64,000 nt of DNA from JABMQF01 sp964563755 (GTDB lineage Archaea > Nanobdellota > Nanobdellia > Woesearchaeales > UBA11576), in contig CAZLYC010000002.1 of the NCBI GenBank assembly GCA_964563755.1, positions 1 to 64,000 of the forward strand, written 5' to 3'. Positions 33,866 through 42,807 of the stretch are shown here, in pieces. Numbering within the stretch: position 1 is the first letter of the stretch; each line of letters begins with the position of its first letter. A program made the position numbers and the translations under genes. Below the pieces are notes generated by a model. That model worked only from the letters and a program-made list of their open reading frames with translations. It did not search any database and was not told the origin of the DNA.

Positions 33866-34261
33866 CTATTTCGGGGAACAGGTTATCTTGTCCTTGTACT
33901 GCTCCATCTCGCCTTCTTCATACTTTCCACTTGGCCAGAACTTGAGTCCGTCTCCCCTGAATTTTGGTATTAGATGTATGTGTGCATGTTCAACTTCGTC
34001 ACCGACAACAGTCATGACAACAAGGTCGCATTTTGTAGCTGCCTGCACTGCCTTTGCAACTCTCTGCGCGACAGGCATCGCTTCTTTTGACTCATCAAGC
34101 GTCATATCCCACACCCATCTGTGATGTTTCTTAGGTATTATGAGAACATGTCCTTTATGGACAGGATTTATGTCAAGAAAACCGAGGAATTTTGTGTCCT
34201 CATAAACTTTTGAGGAAGGTATCTGTCCTTTCACGATTTTGCAAAAGATGCAATTGTCCAT
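33866..34261 (-). CDS. HIT-family nucleotide hydrolase (Hint/Fhit-like)
   Basis: 131 residues. The N-terminal CIFCKIV has two of the zinc-type Cys. The active-site triad motif HAHIHLIP lies about residues 92–99. GHVLIIPKKHHRWVWDM is the usual middle strand. Hint-branch enzymes hydrolyse nucleotide phosphoramidates such as adenylyl-lysine; the exact substrate is unknown. GGGGTGA precedes the start. It is followed by, and likely co-transcribed with, genes on the same strand near 34947. Confidence 0.94.
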   Translation of the reverse strand: MDNCIFCKIVKGQIPSSKVYEDTKFLGFLDINPVHKGHVLIIPKKHHRWVWDMTLDESKEAMPVAQRVAKAVQAATKCDLVVMTVVGDEVEHAHIHLIPKFRGDGLKFWPSGKYEEGEMEQYKDKITCSPK

Positions 34262-34284
34262 CTGTTCACCCCAGTTATATCAAA

Positions 34285-34947
34285 TTAAATTAATTCTGTA
34301 ACTCCTCTCAACTGCTGAGGAGTCGAGAGCACGAACTTCGCCATCTGCGCAGCATCCTCGTCATACTTGCCCCACTTTGCGAGCCCGAACTTTATGCCGA
34401 GCATCTTGCATGCCTCTGCGTCTTTCTTCTCATTACCTATGTAAAGCGAGGGTTTGCCTACATCACTAGTGAATTTATTCAACAAATCGTATTTTGATGG
34501 CTCTTTGTTTATCGGGCTTCTGTATATGTAGTCGAAAAGCTTCTTTATGCCCAATATCTCAAGCGCAGGAAGGACCATATCTTCAGGAGCTGTTGTTATC
34601 AGTGCAACACGGCATTTCTGTTTGAGGTCTATTATCATATCAAGAACATCTGGAAACAGGGAATTCTTTCCTTCTTTCCTTATTTCTGCAAGGTATATCA
34701 TCTGGTACAGATTCCTTGCATACTTGACAAGTGCATCCTTGTTCATGCTATCATTAAGATTTAATCCTGTAAGTCTCTGCATGACGTTAAGGACGTCAGG
34801 GAAATAGTCTCTCTTGCCTGCAAGGCTCTCGACAGAACTGTCTCCGAGAAGCATTCCCATGACCTTGAACCACTGCTTATGTGCCTCGTCAGCTGCTTTG
34901 CTGCTGATTATTGTTCCATCAAGGTCAAATGCAAGGATTGGTTTCAT
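34285..34947 (-). CDS. HAD-superfamily hydrolase (phosphoglycolate-phosphatase-like)
   Basis: 220 residues. Motif I is AFDLDGTII (nucleophile Asp about 6), motif II is ALITTAPED, motif III Lys lies in PSKYDLLNKF, and motif IV is SLYIGNEKKDAEAC. A helical cap lies between motifs I and II. This layout matches phosphoglycolate phosphatase and related small-phosphate phosphatases. It ends 23 bases before the HIT gene, so the two probably form an operon. The substrate is undetermined. Confidence 0.9.
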   Translation of the reverse strand: MKPILAFDLDGTIISSKAADEAHKQWFKVMGMLLGDSSVESLAGKRDYFPDVLNVMQRLTGLNLNDSMNKDALVKYARNLYQMIYLAEIRKEGKNSLFPDVLDMIIDLKQKCRVALITTAPEDMVLPALEILGIKKLFDYIYRSPINKEPSKYDLLNKFTSDVGKPSLYIGNEKKDAEACKMLGIKFGLAKWGKYDEDAAQMAKFVLSTPQQLRGVTELI

Positions 34948-35063
34948 GTGATTAACCTGCGTTAAACTGGTTATTAAGAGTTTCTGTGAATTTATGAACC
35001 ACCGCGCAGTAATGACACAGAGAAAAGTTTATAAATGAAACACGCGTAAATGTTATCGATATT

Positions 35064-36551
35064 ATGCAGAAAAAAAACAAGAGAAAACTCAAGTTAAGAA
35101 AAGAAAAAATATCTGCTAAAGAAGCGCTTTTAGATTTAAATCACGAATTATCAGAGAAAGAAAACACACCAGATTCTCAATATGTGCTTGATGAAGAAGA
35201 ACAGTCAGAAGAAAAGTACTTTGAACAGCTTACTGAGATGGGTGCTGACGAGGAATACATAGCGATTAACCTGATGCATTTCGATGCTAAAGAGATGTTT
35301 GAAATAGTCACATCCAAATTACAATTCCTGATAAATAATGATTTAGGAACAGAAAATTTTTCTGTCAAAGATACAATTAAAGAAGCCAAGAGATATGATA
35401 AAAGGTTCGTCCCAAAAGTGATAAGCTCGTTCATGAGAAGCGGAGTGAAACCTGAATATGTGAACCAGTATGATAAAAGATTCGATTCTTTCAGCATATT
35501 AAGCAGTCTGAATCAAGGACTTGATCCTAAAGAAGCTAACAGATACAGCAACAGATTTACAGATATGGGGATTGTCAGGCTTCACAAGGCAGGCGCGACT
35601 CCAGAAATTGCAGACGCATATCAACATGGACTTAAAGGAGAGACAGTAGCGGCATTATACTCGCTGAAGATACCTCCTCTGAAAGTACCTAATCCAGAAG
35701 TTTTTGTGAGAAATCAGGATAGGCTTATAGAATTCTACGAGGACCAGTCGCAGGATATAAAGAGGATATTAGGAACCGGAGCTTCAGGAATAGTTATTCT
35801 GAGTAAAAACAATGCGTTCAAGATATCTAAATATTTAGAACACGAGGCAGAGCTGATCTGGAAAGTGAACTGCGCTCACCATGGAAAACAAAGACATGTT
35901 GTTAAAGGGATTGGTGAGCTAACCTGGTCAAACTATGAAGAATATTTAGATGATTCCGCAAAACAGAAAGTTAAAGATTCTGAGAAGATTTTTGCTATAG
36001 AGCTAGAGCATATTGAAGGGGATTCTCTTGAGAATATCATCAAGAGAATGGGTCCTCTGCCTTTTGATAAAGTAGTAACTTATTCCAGAGGTATACTTCA
36101 AGGACTTATTGAGCTAAAAGAAGCAGGCATATACCAGCACAGGGACATAAGGCCCGCAAATATTCTTATTGAATCAAGAGAAGACAGAGCAGTGATAATC
36201 GACCTAGGTATAGCGACGACAGAAAGATACGCCATGCCAAAGGACAACAGAAGATACGGAGGACCTAATGATTTGGTATCTCTTGGCCAAGTAATGTACA
36301 AGATGGCGACAGGAAAGCACATTTTTGCAGAATCAAAATCCATGGAGATGACGATACGTGCAGCTAACATAAAAGATGAAAGAGACAAAGCGTATTCAAC
36401 AGAATACGGGATAGACAAGTACCTGGACAAAATAAATGGCCCTCTGCAGAAAACAAGATTAAGAGATTCTATTGTGTTCTGTCTTAAATCAAAAGGGCAT
36501 TATGAAGATTACAAAATTCTGAAAAAAATAATTGAAGATGAAAAAGAATAG
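35064..36551 (+). CDS. Protein-kinase-like protein 1 with N-terminal repeats
   Basis: 495 residues. Residues 1–60 are charged. About 65–215 holds short helical repeats built around 'YDKRF ... G-(V/L)-x-P-(E/K)-x-A/V' (for example VKPEYVNQYDKRF, LDPKEANRYSNRF, ATPEIADAY). From about 230 there is a Ser/Thr kinase fold: glycine loop LGTGASGIVIL, Lys in FKISKYL, catalytic loop HRDIRPANIL, and DLG in place of DFG (IIDLGIATTE). Activation/P+1 region is YGGPNDLVSLG. All catalytic residues are present. It is the first of three adjacent kinase genes. TATA-like TTTATAAAT lies about 30 bases upstream. Confidence 0.85.
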   Translation: MQKKNKRKLKLRKEKISAKEALLDLNHELSEKENTPDSQYVLDEEEQSEEKYFEQLTEMGADEEYIAINLMHFDAKEMFEIVTSKLQFLINNDLGTENFSVKDTIKEAKRYDKRFVPKVISSFMRSGVKPEYVNQYDKRFDSFSILSSLNQGLDPKEANRYSNRFTDMGIVRLHKAGATPEIADAYQHGLKGETVAALYSLKIPPLKVPNPEVFVRNQDRLIEFYEDQSQDIKRILGTGASGIVILSKNNAFKISKYLEHEAELIWKVNCAHHGKQRHVVKGIGELTWSNYEEYLDDSAKQKVKDSEKIFAIELEHIEGDSLENIIKRMGPLPFDKVVTYSRGILQGLIELKEAGIYQHRDIRPANILIESREDRAVIIDLGIATTERYAMPKDNRRYGGPNDLVSLGQVMYKMATGKHIFAESKSMEMTIRAANIKDERDKAYSTEYGIDKYLDKINGPLQKTRLRDSIVFCLKSKGHYEDYKILKKIIEDEKE

Positions 36552-37734
36552 AACATCTAAAAAAAGGTACAGCAGGAAATTCACGAAAGATGAAAGGGAT
36601 CTGCTCAGGGATAGCGGCATCTCGCCAGATTTGGCAAAGCAGTATGGAAGGAGGTTTTCCGATTATCCTCAAGGCATATTCTACCTGGCGACGGCAGGAA
36701 TAAGCCCAAAAATAGCAAATAGGTACCATGAACGGTTTTCAGGATTAGGTGTTGCACAGCTCATAAAATTCGGAATATCACCTGCAGAAGCAAAAAAATA
36801 TCCTAAAGAGATGGATGGGCAACACATATACACTCTTAAGAGATTAGGTATAGGCCCAAAAAAAGCAGTTAAATCGATTTACGGGTATATGAAGCTAAAT
36901 GAATTCGAGATTGAAAACATACTGACGACGAAGAAATTGAATGATATCAAGATAATAGGCACAGGCGCAGAGGGCGTCATACTTCTGCTTTATGACTGCG
37001 CTACAAAAATATCGTCCAGTATTGATTATGAGTTTTCACTTCTCAAAAGAATTGATGATACGCACAAGAGCAATCAGAAGAATGTGGTAAAAGTAATAGG
37101 AGAACCTAGAGATTATGGCAGGAAAGAAGATATGCTGTCAGCTAAATTCAATGAAAGTCACATCCCAAGAAAATTAAGGACCAATTTTGCATTAGAGATA
37201 GAAAACATAAAAGGAGATTCTCTTGAAAGCATTCTGAAAATAGAAGATAGACTACCTTATGAAGAGACTGTCAAATACTCAACAGATATCCTTAACGGTC
37301 TTCTCGAGATGCGTGCTGCAGGGATTTACCAGCACAGGGATATACGTCCAGCAAATATAATGATAGATTCTGAAAATGACCGGGCAGTTATAATTGACTT
37401 AGGAATAGCCACGACAGAAGAATTCGCAGGTCCTAAAGACAACCGCAGATATGGCGGTCCTAACGATTTGGTATCTCTTGGCCAAGTAATGTACAAGATG
37501 GCGACAGGAAAGCACATTTTTGCAAAGTCAAAATCAATGGAGAAGACGATTTACGCTCAAAAAATAAAAGATGAACGAGACAAAGCATATTCTAAAGACA
37601 GAGGATTATATGGGTACTTGAAGAAAGTAGAAACTAATATTACAGATTCAAAACTAAAAAATGCAATCGAATTATGTTTAACCTCTTCTTGCAAAGAACA
37701 AGCGTACAAAGAATTGGCAGACATACTTAGGTGA
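36538..37734 (+). CDS. Protein-kinase-like protein 2 with N-terminal repeats
   Basis: 398 residues from the ATG at 36538, overlapping the end of kinase 1 by 14 bases. The N-terminus has clearer 30–33-residue repeats: SGISPDLAKQYGRRFSD, AGISPKIANRYHERFSG and FGISPAEAKKY. The kinase domain follows with IIGTGAEGVILL, HRDIRPANIM, IIDLGIATTEE and YGGPNDLVSLG. It is a paralogue of kinase 1. A 60-base stretch in the P+1 region is identical in DNA (see findings). It probably phosphorylates Ser/Thr; targets unknown. Confidence 0.85.
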   Translation: MKKNRTSKKRYSRKFTKDERDLLRDSGISPDLAKQYGRRFSDYPQGIFYLATAGISPKIANRYHERFSGLGVAQLIKFGISPAEAKKYPKEMDGQHIYTLKRLGIGPKKAVKSIYGYMKLNEFEIENILTTKKLNDIKIIGTGAEGVILLLYDCATKISSSIDYEFSLLKRIDDTHKSNQKNVVKVIGEPRDYGRKEDMLSAKFNESHIPRKLRTNFALEIENIKGDSLESILKIEDRLPYEETVKYSTDILNGLLEMRAAGIYQHRDIRPANIMIDSENDRAVIIDLGIATTEEFAGPKDNRRYGGPNDLVSLGQVMYKMATGKHIFAKSKSMEKTIYAQKIKDERDKAYSKDRGLYGYLKKVETNITDSKLKNAIELCLTSSCKEQAYKELADILR

Positions 37735-37738
37735 ACTC

Positions 37739-39139
37739 ATGTTATTCGATGAAAAACCGATTCCTGAAAATTTTGATTTCTCAAAATCAGTCATAAAAGG
37801 TATTCTTGATGATTATATCTTTGAAAAAGTGATAAGTTCAGGCTCGCAGGCACAATTAATGAAATTTGTAGGTAAAGAGACAGGTGAAGAAGTTGTATAC
37901 AAATGGTATTCGCGAAATGGTACAGAAGTATCCACTCAGCTTAATGAGAAGAATACAAGACCACAACAAGAATCTCTTCTTGAAGGAGATTTTATGACTT
38001 TATTTAGCGTAGTTGCAAGGGTTTCTTCATTCATGGATGAACAGTCAAATAAGAGTAATTATTTAGAAGTCAAAAATCAGGATAGTTTCATGACTCTTGC
38101 AGCCAGTTATGACAACCGAGAAATCATAAAAAATCATCCTTCTTGTGTGACTCCGCTAGTGGCAGACTTTGCAAGATCAATAAGTGATGGAATAGGAGGT
38201 AAAAAGTATGACCCTGCCTGCCAGCCAACTGCAAAAGGAGAAGAATTTGAACTGAGTACGACCGGTACTCATGTTCTTTATACTTTTGAGAAAGGAAGAA
38301 CATTAGATCAGCTACTTTTGGAAGGCATAACTGAAGATAAGAAAGAGACACTTGTCAAGGAATTGATACGGGCAGGTATGATAATTCACGCTTTTGGCAT
38401 AGCTCATAGAGACATAAAACCTCAGAATATCCTGATAACGGATAATTATCACATTAAAATTCTGGATCTCGGAATAGCGAGCAGATTCATACCGAGCGAT
38501 AGATTAGTGATTGATACAGAATTCATGCATGAGGAACCGATTATGGATTCTAATGGACTAGGAGGTTCTCCTTACTCAAAAGGTTCCAGACTTTTCAGTT
38601 GTAAAGAAGTTTATTCAGATACCATTCTAAGCAGCAACGATATATATTCCCTAGGTCTTATATGTGCATTAATTTTGACAGGCAGGCATCCATTTTTAGA
38701 ATTAAAAGGTACTAGCTACACAGAATATTTGAAAGCAGGAAAAGAAGAACGTAAAAACATCAGTAGGGAATATAGGAGAATGATAGAATCATCCGACAAT
38801 AAACTTGACAAGAAGTTAATTCAAGATGCGTATGATTCATTCGTCAAATATAACGACAACTCCATCCTGAAAAGCATAAGCTCTATGTTCAGTCCAGAAT
38901 ATAAAAAAAGGCCTAAAAGAATGATTGAGGCAGGCAAGTTAATCAACATAAAATATCCGACTCTTCCATCGACATTTCATTCTCAAGAGTTCGGTACAGA
39001 TCTATGGGCAATAGAAAGGACAGCTAAGATGCTTAATGGAAATTTCAATGAACGGGAGCTATTATTTTTTTATCAATACGATGCGACGTTCACTAATAGA
39101 AAAATGAGTGAAAAGGTAGCAAAACTAATGGGAATTTAA
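37739..39139 (+). CDS. Protein-kinase-like protein 3
   Basis: 466 residues, no N-terminal repeat region. Kinase landmarks: ISSGSQAQLMKFVG (glycine loop, modified), YKWYS Lys (about 58), HRDIKPQNILI, ILDLGIASRF and SSNDIYSLGLICALILTGRHPF. An insertion between the lobes carries a Cys (YDPACQPTAKG). The C-terminal 100 residues after the kinase lobe include HSQEFGTDLWAIERTAKM. It is the most canonical eukaryote-like kinase of the three and starts 4 bases after kinase 2, so the trio is one operon. Confidence 0.88.
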   Translation: MLFDEKPIPENFDFSKSVIKGILDDYIFEKVISSGSQAQLMKFVGKETGEEVVYKWYSRNGTEVSTQLNEKNTRPQQESLLEGDFMTLFSVVARVSSFMDEQSNKSNYLEVKNQDSFMTLAASYDNREIIKNHPSCVTPLVADFARSISDGIGGKKYDPACQPTAKGEEFELSTTGTHVLYTFEKGRTLDQLLLEGITEDKKETLVKELIRAGMIIHAFGIAHRDIKPQNILITDNYHIKILDLGIASRFIPSDRLVIDTEFMHEEPIMDSNGLGGSPYSKGSRLFSCKEVYSDTILSSNDIYSLGLICALILTGRHPFLELKGTSYTEYLKAGKEERKNISREYRRMIESSDNKLDKKLIQDAYDSFVKYNDNSILKSISSMFSPEYKKRPKRMIEAGKLINIKYPTLPSTFHSQEFGTDLWAIERTAKMLNGNFNERELLFFYQYDATFTNRKMSEKVAKLMGI

Positions 39140-39156
39140 TCACATTAAATAAGATT

Positions 39157-40113
39157 CTAGAAGATATATTTGTCAATATTAATAGCGATAAAAGTCTCAC
39201 AGAAATCTACCTGGGTGTCAAGCAGCAACCTACATTCTGATATGACTTTGTATTCCTCGTCGTTGAATCTCTCTGAATCTATCTTTTCTAGCAAAAGGTA
39301 TCTTCTTTTTATCAGTGAATCCATTTCCTGAAGGGCATAATCCTGCCTGTTGAGCATCTCGAACTGTTCTGTGAAAATCAAGAACATATCAGACAAGTAT
39401 CTTTTTATCTTAGGCGTTATTTTCTTCATCTGTGCAGTCCTCTCGCTGGCATGCCTTATCTTGTCTATCACTTTATCTATAATCATGAAAAGGCTGAAGA
39501 GCCTCAGCTTCTTCTCACCTTCAATTTCAGAGAAATTTAGAAGACGCAGGTAATAGTAGGTGAATTTAGCTATGTTATCATGGTAATCGTACATGTGCAA
39601 ATCAAATTTCTTGAAATCATCTTCCATTGCCTTGAGAAACTCGTCAAAAAGCTCTTTGATCAGGAAATAAACTCTCTTCTGTATGATGTCTATCTTGCTG
39701 GTCTCCTCGTGCGACATGAAGCTCTGCAGGATAATCTTTCCGCTTGTATGCGAGACCATCTCCATACCTATGAAACGTTCGACTATCTTCTTGACATGCG
39801 CGACTACATCGACCTGTCCCTTATTCTTGTAATCGCTTGACTTGTCCTTGGTGAACTTAATAGCTATTTCCTCTACTCCGCGCAGATAGAACTCGTGAAT
39901 ATGTCTGTTTATCACCATCTTATTCAGGTTGTCGGCATTTAGAACCACTTTAACCGCCCTTTTTGTGGATGCACCCTTGCTTATTAGCAAGCTTGAGCCA
40001 TCTTCAAGCACATCAATCTCTTCTCCAGGGGAGACATCATTCTTCTGCGCCCACTTCGCAGGAAGGCTTACAGTAAGTGTATTCTGTCCTACGCGGTTTA
40101 CTTTTCTTTTCAT
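39157..40113 (-). CDS. AbrB/SpoVT–PhoU domain regulator
   Basis: 318 residues from the ATG at 40113, fixed by a TATA box 27 bases upstream (a reading eight codons longer runs into it). Residues 1–45 are an AbrB/MazE-type swapped-hairpin DNA-binding domain (VNRVGQNTLTVSLPAKWA). The rest is helical with two PhoU-like three-helix bundles. Archaeal proteins of this plan are thought to control phosphate uptake genes; none is in the window. It is convergent with the kinase operon. Confidence 0.85.
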   Translation of the reverse strand: MKRKVNRVGQNTLTVSLPAKWAQKNDVSPGEEIDVLEDGSSLLISKGASTKRAVKVVLNADNLNKMVINRHIHEFYLRGVEEIAIKFTKDKSSDYKNKGQVDVVAHVKKIVERFIGMEMVSHTSGKIILQSFMSHEETSKIDIIQKRVYFLIKELFDEFLKAMEDDFKKFDLHMYDYHDNIAKFTYYYLRLLNFSEIEGEKKLRLFSLFMIIDKVIDKIRHASERTAQMKKITPKIKRYLSDMFLIFTEQFEMLNRQDYALQEMDSLIKRRYLLLEKIDSERFNDEEYKVISECRLLLDTQVDFCETFIAINIDKYIF

Positions 40114-40135
40114 ACCGCGCCTGCAAGAAGTCACC

Positions 40136-40144
40136 ATATAAATA
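40136..40144 (-). promoter_or_regulatory. TATA box of the AbrB/PhoU gene
   Basis: TATTTATAT on the minus strand is centred 27 bases before the ATG at 40113; predicts a leaderless message. Confidence 0.6.
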
Positions 40145-40245
40145 CTTTTCGGTAAATAATTATATAATTACACGTAATAATTATAATTGAAAAAAGTATA
40201 TATTTCTAGCGTGCGTAATACTTCTTAGTTGTTGGGTGCAAAAAA

Positions 40246-40422
40246 ATGTTCGACGAATCAGTCCTCAAGGATCCTCCGCTCCGGTGGCGTGAGTCTTTTG
40301 TCGAGGAGAGGAGACCTTCCAAACCTTGCGAATCGTGTAGAGGGGTTTACGTCATATTGGGTTCGGACAGGTGTGTTGATTGCTTAAACGAGGAACTCGA
40401 TAAGAGGAACATTCGCACATAA
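40246..40422 (+). CDS. Small zinc-ribbon-like protein
   Basis: 58 residues with two CxxC pairs (PCESC and RCVDC) separated by a short hydrophobic stretch VYVILG. This is a minimal zinc knuckle. Charged ends (ESFVEERRP, NEELDKRN) flank it. GGGTGC lies a few bases upstream. Function unknown; it precedes a strong RNA hairpin and the radical SAM operon. Confidence 0.6.
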   Translation: MFDESVLKDPPLRWRESFVEERRPSKPCESCRGVYVILGSDRCVDCLNEELDKRNIRT

Positions 40423-40437
40423 TCTAGCAAATTAGCA

Positions 40438-40491
40438 GAACTTTTGCAGGGCCAGTGATACAATGTAGATGACATGCCCTGCAAATAGTTC
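40438..40491 (+). other. Strong hairpin before the radical SAM operon
   Basis: TTTGCAGGGC (40443–40452) pairs with GCCCTGCAAA (40476–40485), extended by GAACT/AGTTC after a one-base bulge: 15 pairs in all. The 23-base apex can fold again (ATGT/ACAT). It lies between a short zinc-ribbon ORF and the gene starting at 40514. It could be a leader element, terminator or small RNA. No T-run follows, which argues against a simple terminator. Confidence 0.45.
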
Positions 40492-40513
40492 AAAGACCGT
40501 AGAAGATGATTGA

Positions 40514-41608
40514 ATGGACGGTACAGAAATAAAATCAATCTGCTGCAAGAGGATAAATGATCTTGCTGAAGAAAACGATGTTCCTTACGTAGACTTGGTT
40601 CTTAATTGCATCAATATGCAAGGCATAAATTACAACCCGACAGGGTATTCTGCCAGGGGAGATTTGCTTTTAAGAGGTAGATTTGATTTATTTCCTCATG
40701 GTACAAAGAGATCTTTCTTCATGGCGACAAGCATAACAAGACAATCAAGATTCATACATGATGGGAAAAAAGTCAGTCTAGGACCAGATGTTATAGGCCT
40801 TGCTTCTCCTCCTGAGAAAGACACTTGTGACACCTCCTATTTCAGGAAAGATGGAAAAGCGCTGACTTTGAATTCCAATCAAAGAAACAGCTGCAGGGGA
40901 TGTAAATTCTGCGGGACATACAGTCTAGAAAGCAGTGAAAAATCACTTTCTTCAGATAAAAAAGCGCTTTCGCTCAAGATTGAAGAGCTGATTACAGAGA
41001 GAAAAGAGACGGATGCATCGTTTCTCGAGAATATAGGTGTTGTTACTGGTTGTTTTCCTGCTGAAGAAGATGTTCTACGTCACTTGCTTCTTGTGAGAGA
41101 GACATTTGAAGAGTATGGTTTCAGAGGAGAGTTAAGATACATAGGTTCACAGATACAGTCAGAGAAGAACCTTACAAGACTGGCAAGGTCAGGTCCTTTC
41201 GGTCTTTATCTTACAGTTGAATGCTTTGAAAGAAGGAATGATTTACTTAAGACAAAAAAAGCAGCAGTAACTCTAGACACAGGCAGAGATATACTAAACA
41301 AAGCAAAATCTATCGGGATAGAGACATCTTTTCTGTACATTCTAGGACTCGATTCGATAGAGCGCATGAGCGAAGAGTTCAATAAATATTTGCCAGTACT
41401 GACAAGGCATCCGCTCGTAAACTTGTTACAGGCATACACGCCAGAACAAGAATCGCTAAGATTTCCTGAAGCGAACAATCTTGAGTATTACATCAAAGCC
41501 AGAAAAGAGATAGAACAAATAATGAAACCAACCGGTTTAGTTCCTATGTTGTGGGATAATTACCGCTCTCCATGGGCGACGAGATACGCAGATAAAGAAA
41601 TAGTCTGA
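40514..41608 (+). CDS. Radical SAM-like enzyme with CxxCxxC cluster motif
   Basis: 364 residues. The cluster-binding segment is NSCRGCKFCGTYS (about 122–134), a Cx2Cx2C spacing rather than the usual Cx3Cx2C. Downstream, the partial TIM barrel is recognisable: VVTGCFPAEEDVLRHLL, YIGSQI, LYLTVECFERR (Glu typical of SAM binding) and FLYILGLDS. Residues 1–115 form an N-terminal domain I do not recognise. It is followed after 5 bases by a TPP-dependent decarboxylase-like gene and then a methyltransferase. The reaction is unknown. Confidence 0.75.
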   Translation: MDGTEIKSICCKRINDLAEENDVPYVDLVLNCINMQGINYNPTGYSARGDLLLRGRFDLFPHGTKRSFFMATSITRQSRFIHDGKKVSLGPDVIGLASPPEKDTCDTSYFRKDGKALTLNSNQRNSCRGCKFCGTYSLESSEKSLSSDKKALSLKIEELITERKETDASFLENIGVVTGCFPAEEDVLRHLLLVRETFEEYGFRGELRYIGSQIQSEKNLTRLARSGPFGLYLTVECFERRNDLLKTKKAAVTLDTGRDILNKAKSIGIETSFLYILGLDSIERMSEEFNKYLPVLTRHPLVNLLQAYTPEQESLRFPEANNLEYYIKARKEIEQIMKPTGLVPMLWDNYRSPWATRYADKEIV

Positions 41609-41613
41609 AGAAA

Positions 41614-42807
41614 ATGAATAACCTCGCTATAACTGAAAGATTGCATCTAAATGAGATTATAGAAAAAGAAGGTATAGATTTTGCAACAGGTGTTCCTTGT
41701 GGAGTTCTTAAGGATTTGATATTTTATTTGAAAGAATCAGAAATAATAACACACATTATTTCCCAGAACGAACCTGAAGCAGTAGGTATTGCCGCAGGTG
41801 CGTATCTCGGAGGTAAAAAACCATTAATTTACATGCAGAACTCAGGGTTCATGAAATCTATTAACGAATTTAGTTCGCTTATTATCCCGTGCAGGATACC
41901 TGTCTTGTGTGTTATATCATTAAGAGGAAAAGGAGGAGAAGATGCACCTCAACATGCATTGAATGGAAAGATTACAAAGAGCATTATTGATGGATTAGGG
42001 ATAGAAAGCTACGAAGCACATGAAGAGAATATGGAAGAGGAATTCTTCAAAGCAGCACAGTTCATGAAATATGAAAAAAGACCTGCAATAATTATCGTCA
42101 AAAGAAAAGATTATTGTTATAATGTAAGTTACACAGACAAACCGAATATGAGAATGCACCAGATATCTGAAAAGAATCTGGAAAACTCTGTGAATAAGAT
42201 AGATTCAAGAATAAAAGAGAATCTTGATGTGAACATGGAACGTGAAGATGCTCTTGACGTGATAATTTCAAATTCGAGTGGATCTGATGCAATCTTTTCT
42301 ACAACTGGCCTCATCAGCAGGTCATTATATGAAAGGCACGATAGTCCGAATCAATATTATAACACAGGCTCATTCGGGCTGGTTTCATCGTTAGGATTTG
42401 GTTTTGCGACAGCCAAACCGGATAACAGGACCATAGTGATTGATGGTGACTCGAGTCTTTTGACAAATTTTAACACGCTTGTTACAATAGGGCATTACAG
42501 ACCGAAGAATCTATTGCACATAGTTCTTGATAATAACGCGTATGGCTCATGCAGCGGAGAGGAATCGTGCTCGATGACTGCCAACTTTGGAATGGTTGCA
42601 GCGTTGCAAGGGTATAACCAAGTTTATGAAGTGAACACTGCTGAAGATCTAAGATTAGTATTAGAAGAATCAAAATATGTTAAAGGGCCATGCTTGGTTC
42701 ACGCCATGATTGGTCTAGGAGGAAGAAGAAATTTTAAAAGACCTAAAGATTTGAGTGAAATGACTGAAAGATTCAAATGGCATTTTAATTCGAATAAGAT
42801 ACAATGA
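41614..42807 (+). CDS. TPP enzyme, phosphonopyruvate/sulfopyruvate decarboxylase-like
   Basis: 397 residues. N-terminal pyrimidine-binding domain: FATGVPCGVLKDL and the catalytic Glu in QNEPEAVGIAAGAYL. C-terminal diphosphate-binding domain: GSFGLVSSLGFG, then the GDS-x25-NN motif (VIDGDSSLL ... LDNNAYGS). The single-chain fusion and NSGFM-S-N-x3-S segment match phosphonopyruvate decarboxylase (Ppd/Fom2). Ppd pulls phosphonate synthesis by decarboxylating the product of PEP mutase. No PEP mutase is seen here, so the substrate may be another 2-oxo acid. Confidence 0.82.
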   Translation: MNNLAITERLHLNEIIEKEGIDFATGVPCGVLKDLIFYLKESEIITHIISQNEPEAVGIAAGAYLGGKKPLIYMQNSGFMKSINEFSSLIIPCRIPVLCVISLRGKGGEDAPQHALNGKITKSIIDGLGIESYEAHEENMEEEFFKAAQFMKYEKRPAIIIVKRKDYCYNVSYTDKPNMRMHQISEKNLENSVNKIDSRIKENLDVNMEREDALDVIISNSSGSDAIFSTTGLISRSLYERHDSPNQYYNTGSFGLVSSLGFGFATAKPDNRTIVIDGDSSLLTNFNTLVTIGHYRPKNLLHIVLDNNAYGSCSGEESCSMTANFGMVAALQGYNQVYEVNTAEDLRLVLEESKYVKGPCLVHAMIGLGGRRNFKRPKDLSEMTERFKWHFNSNKIQ

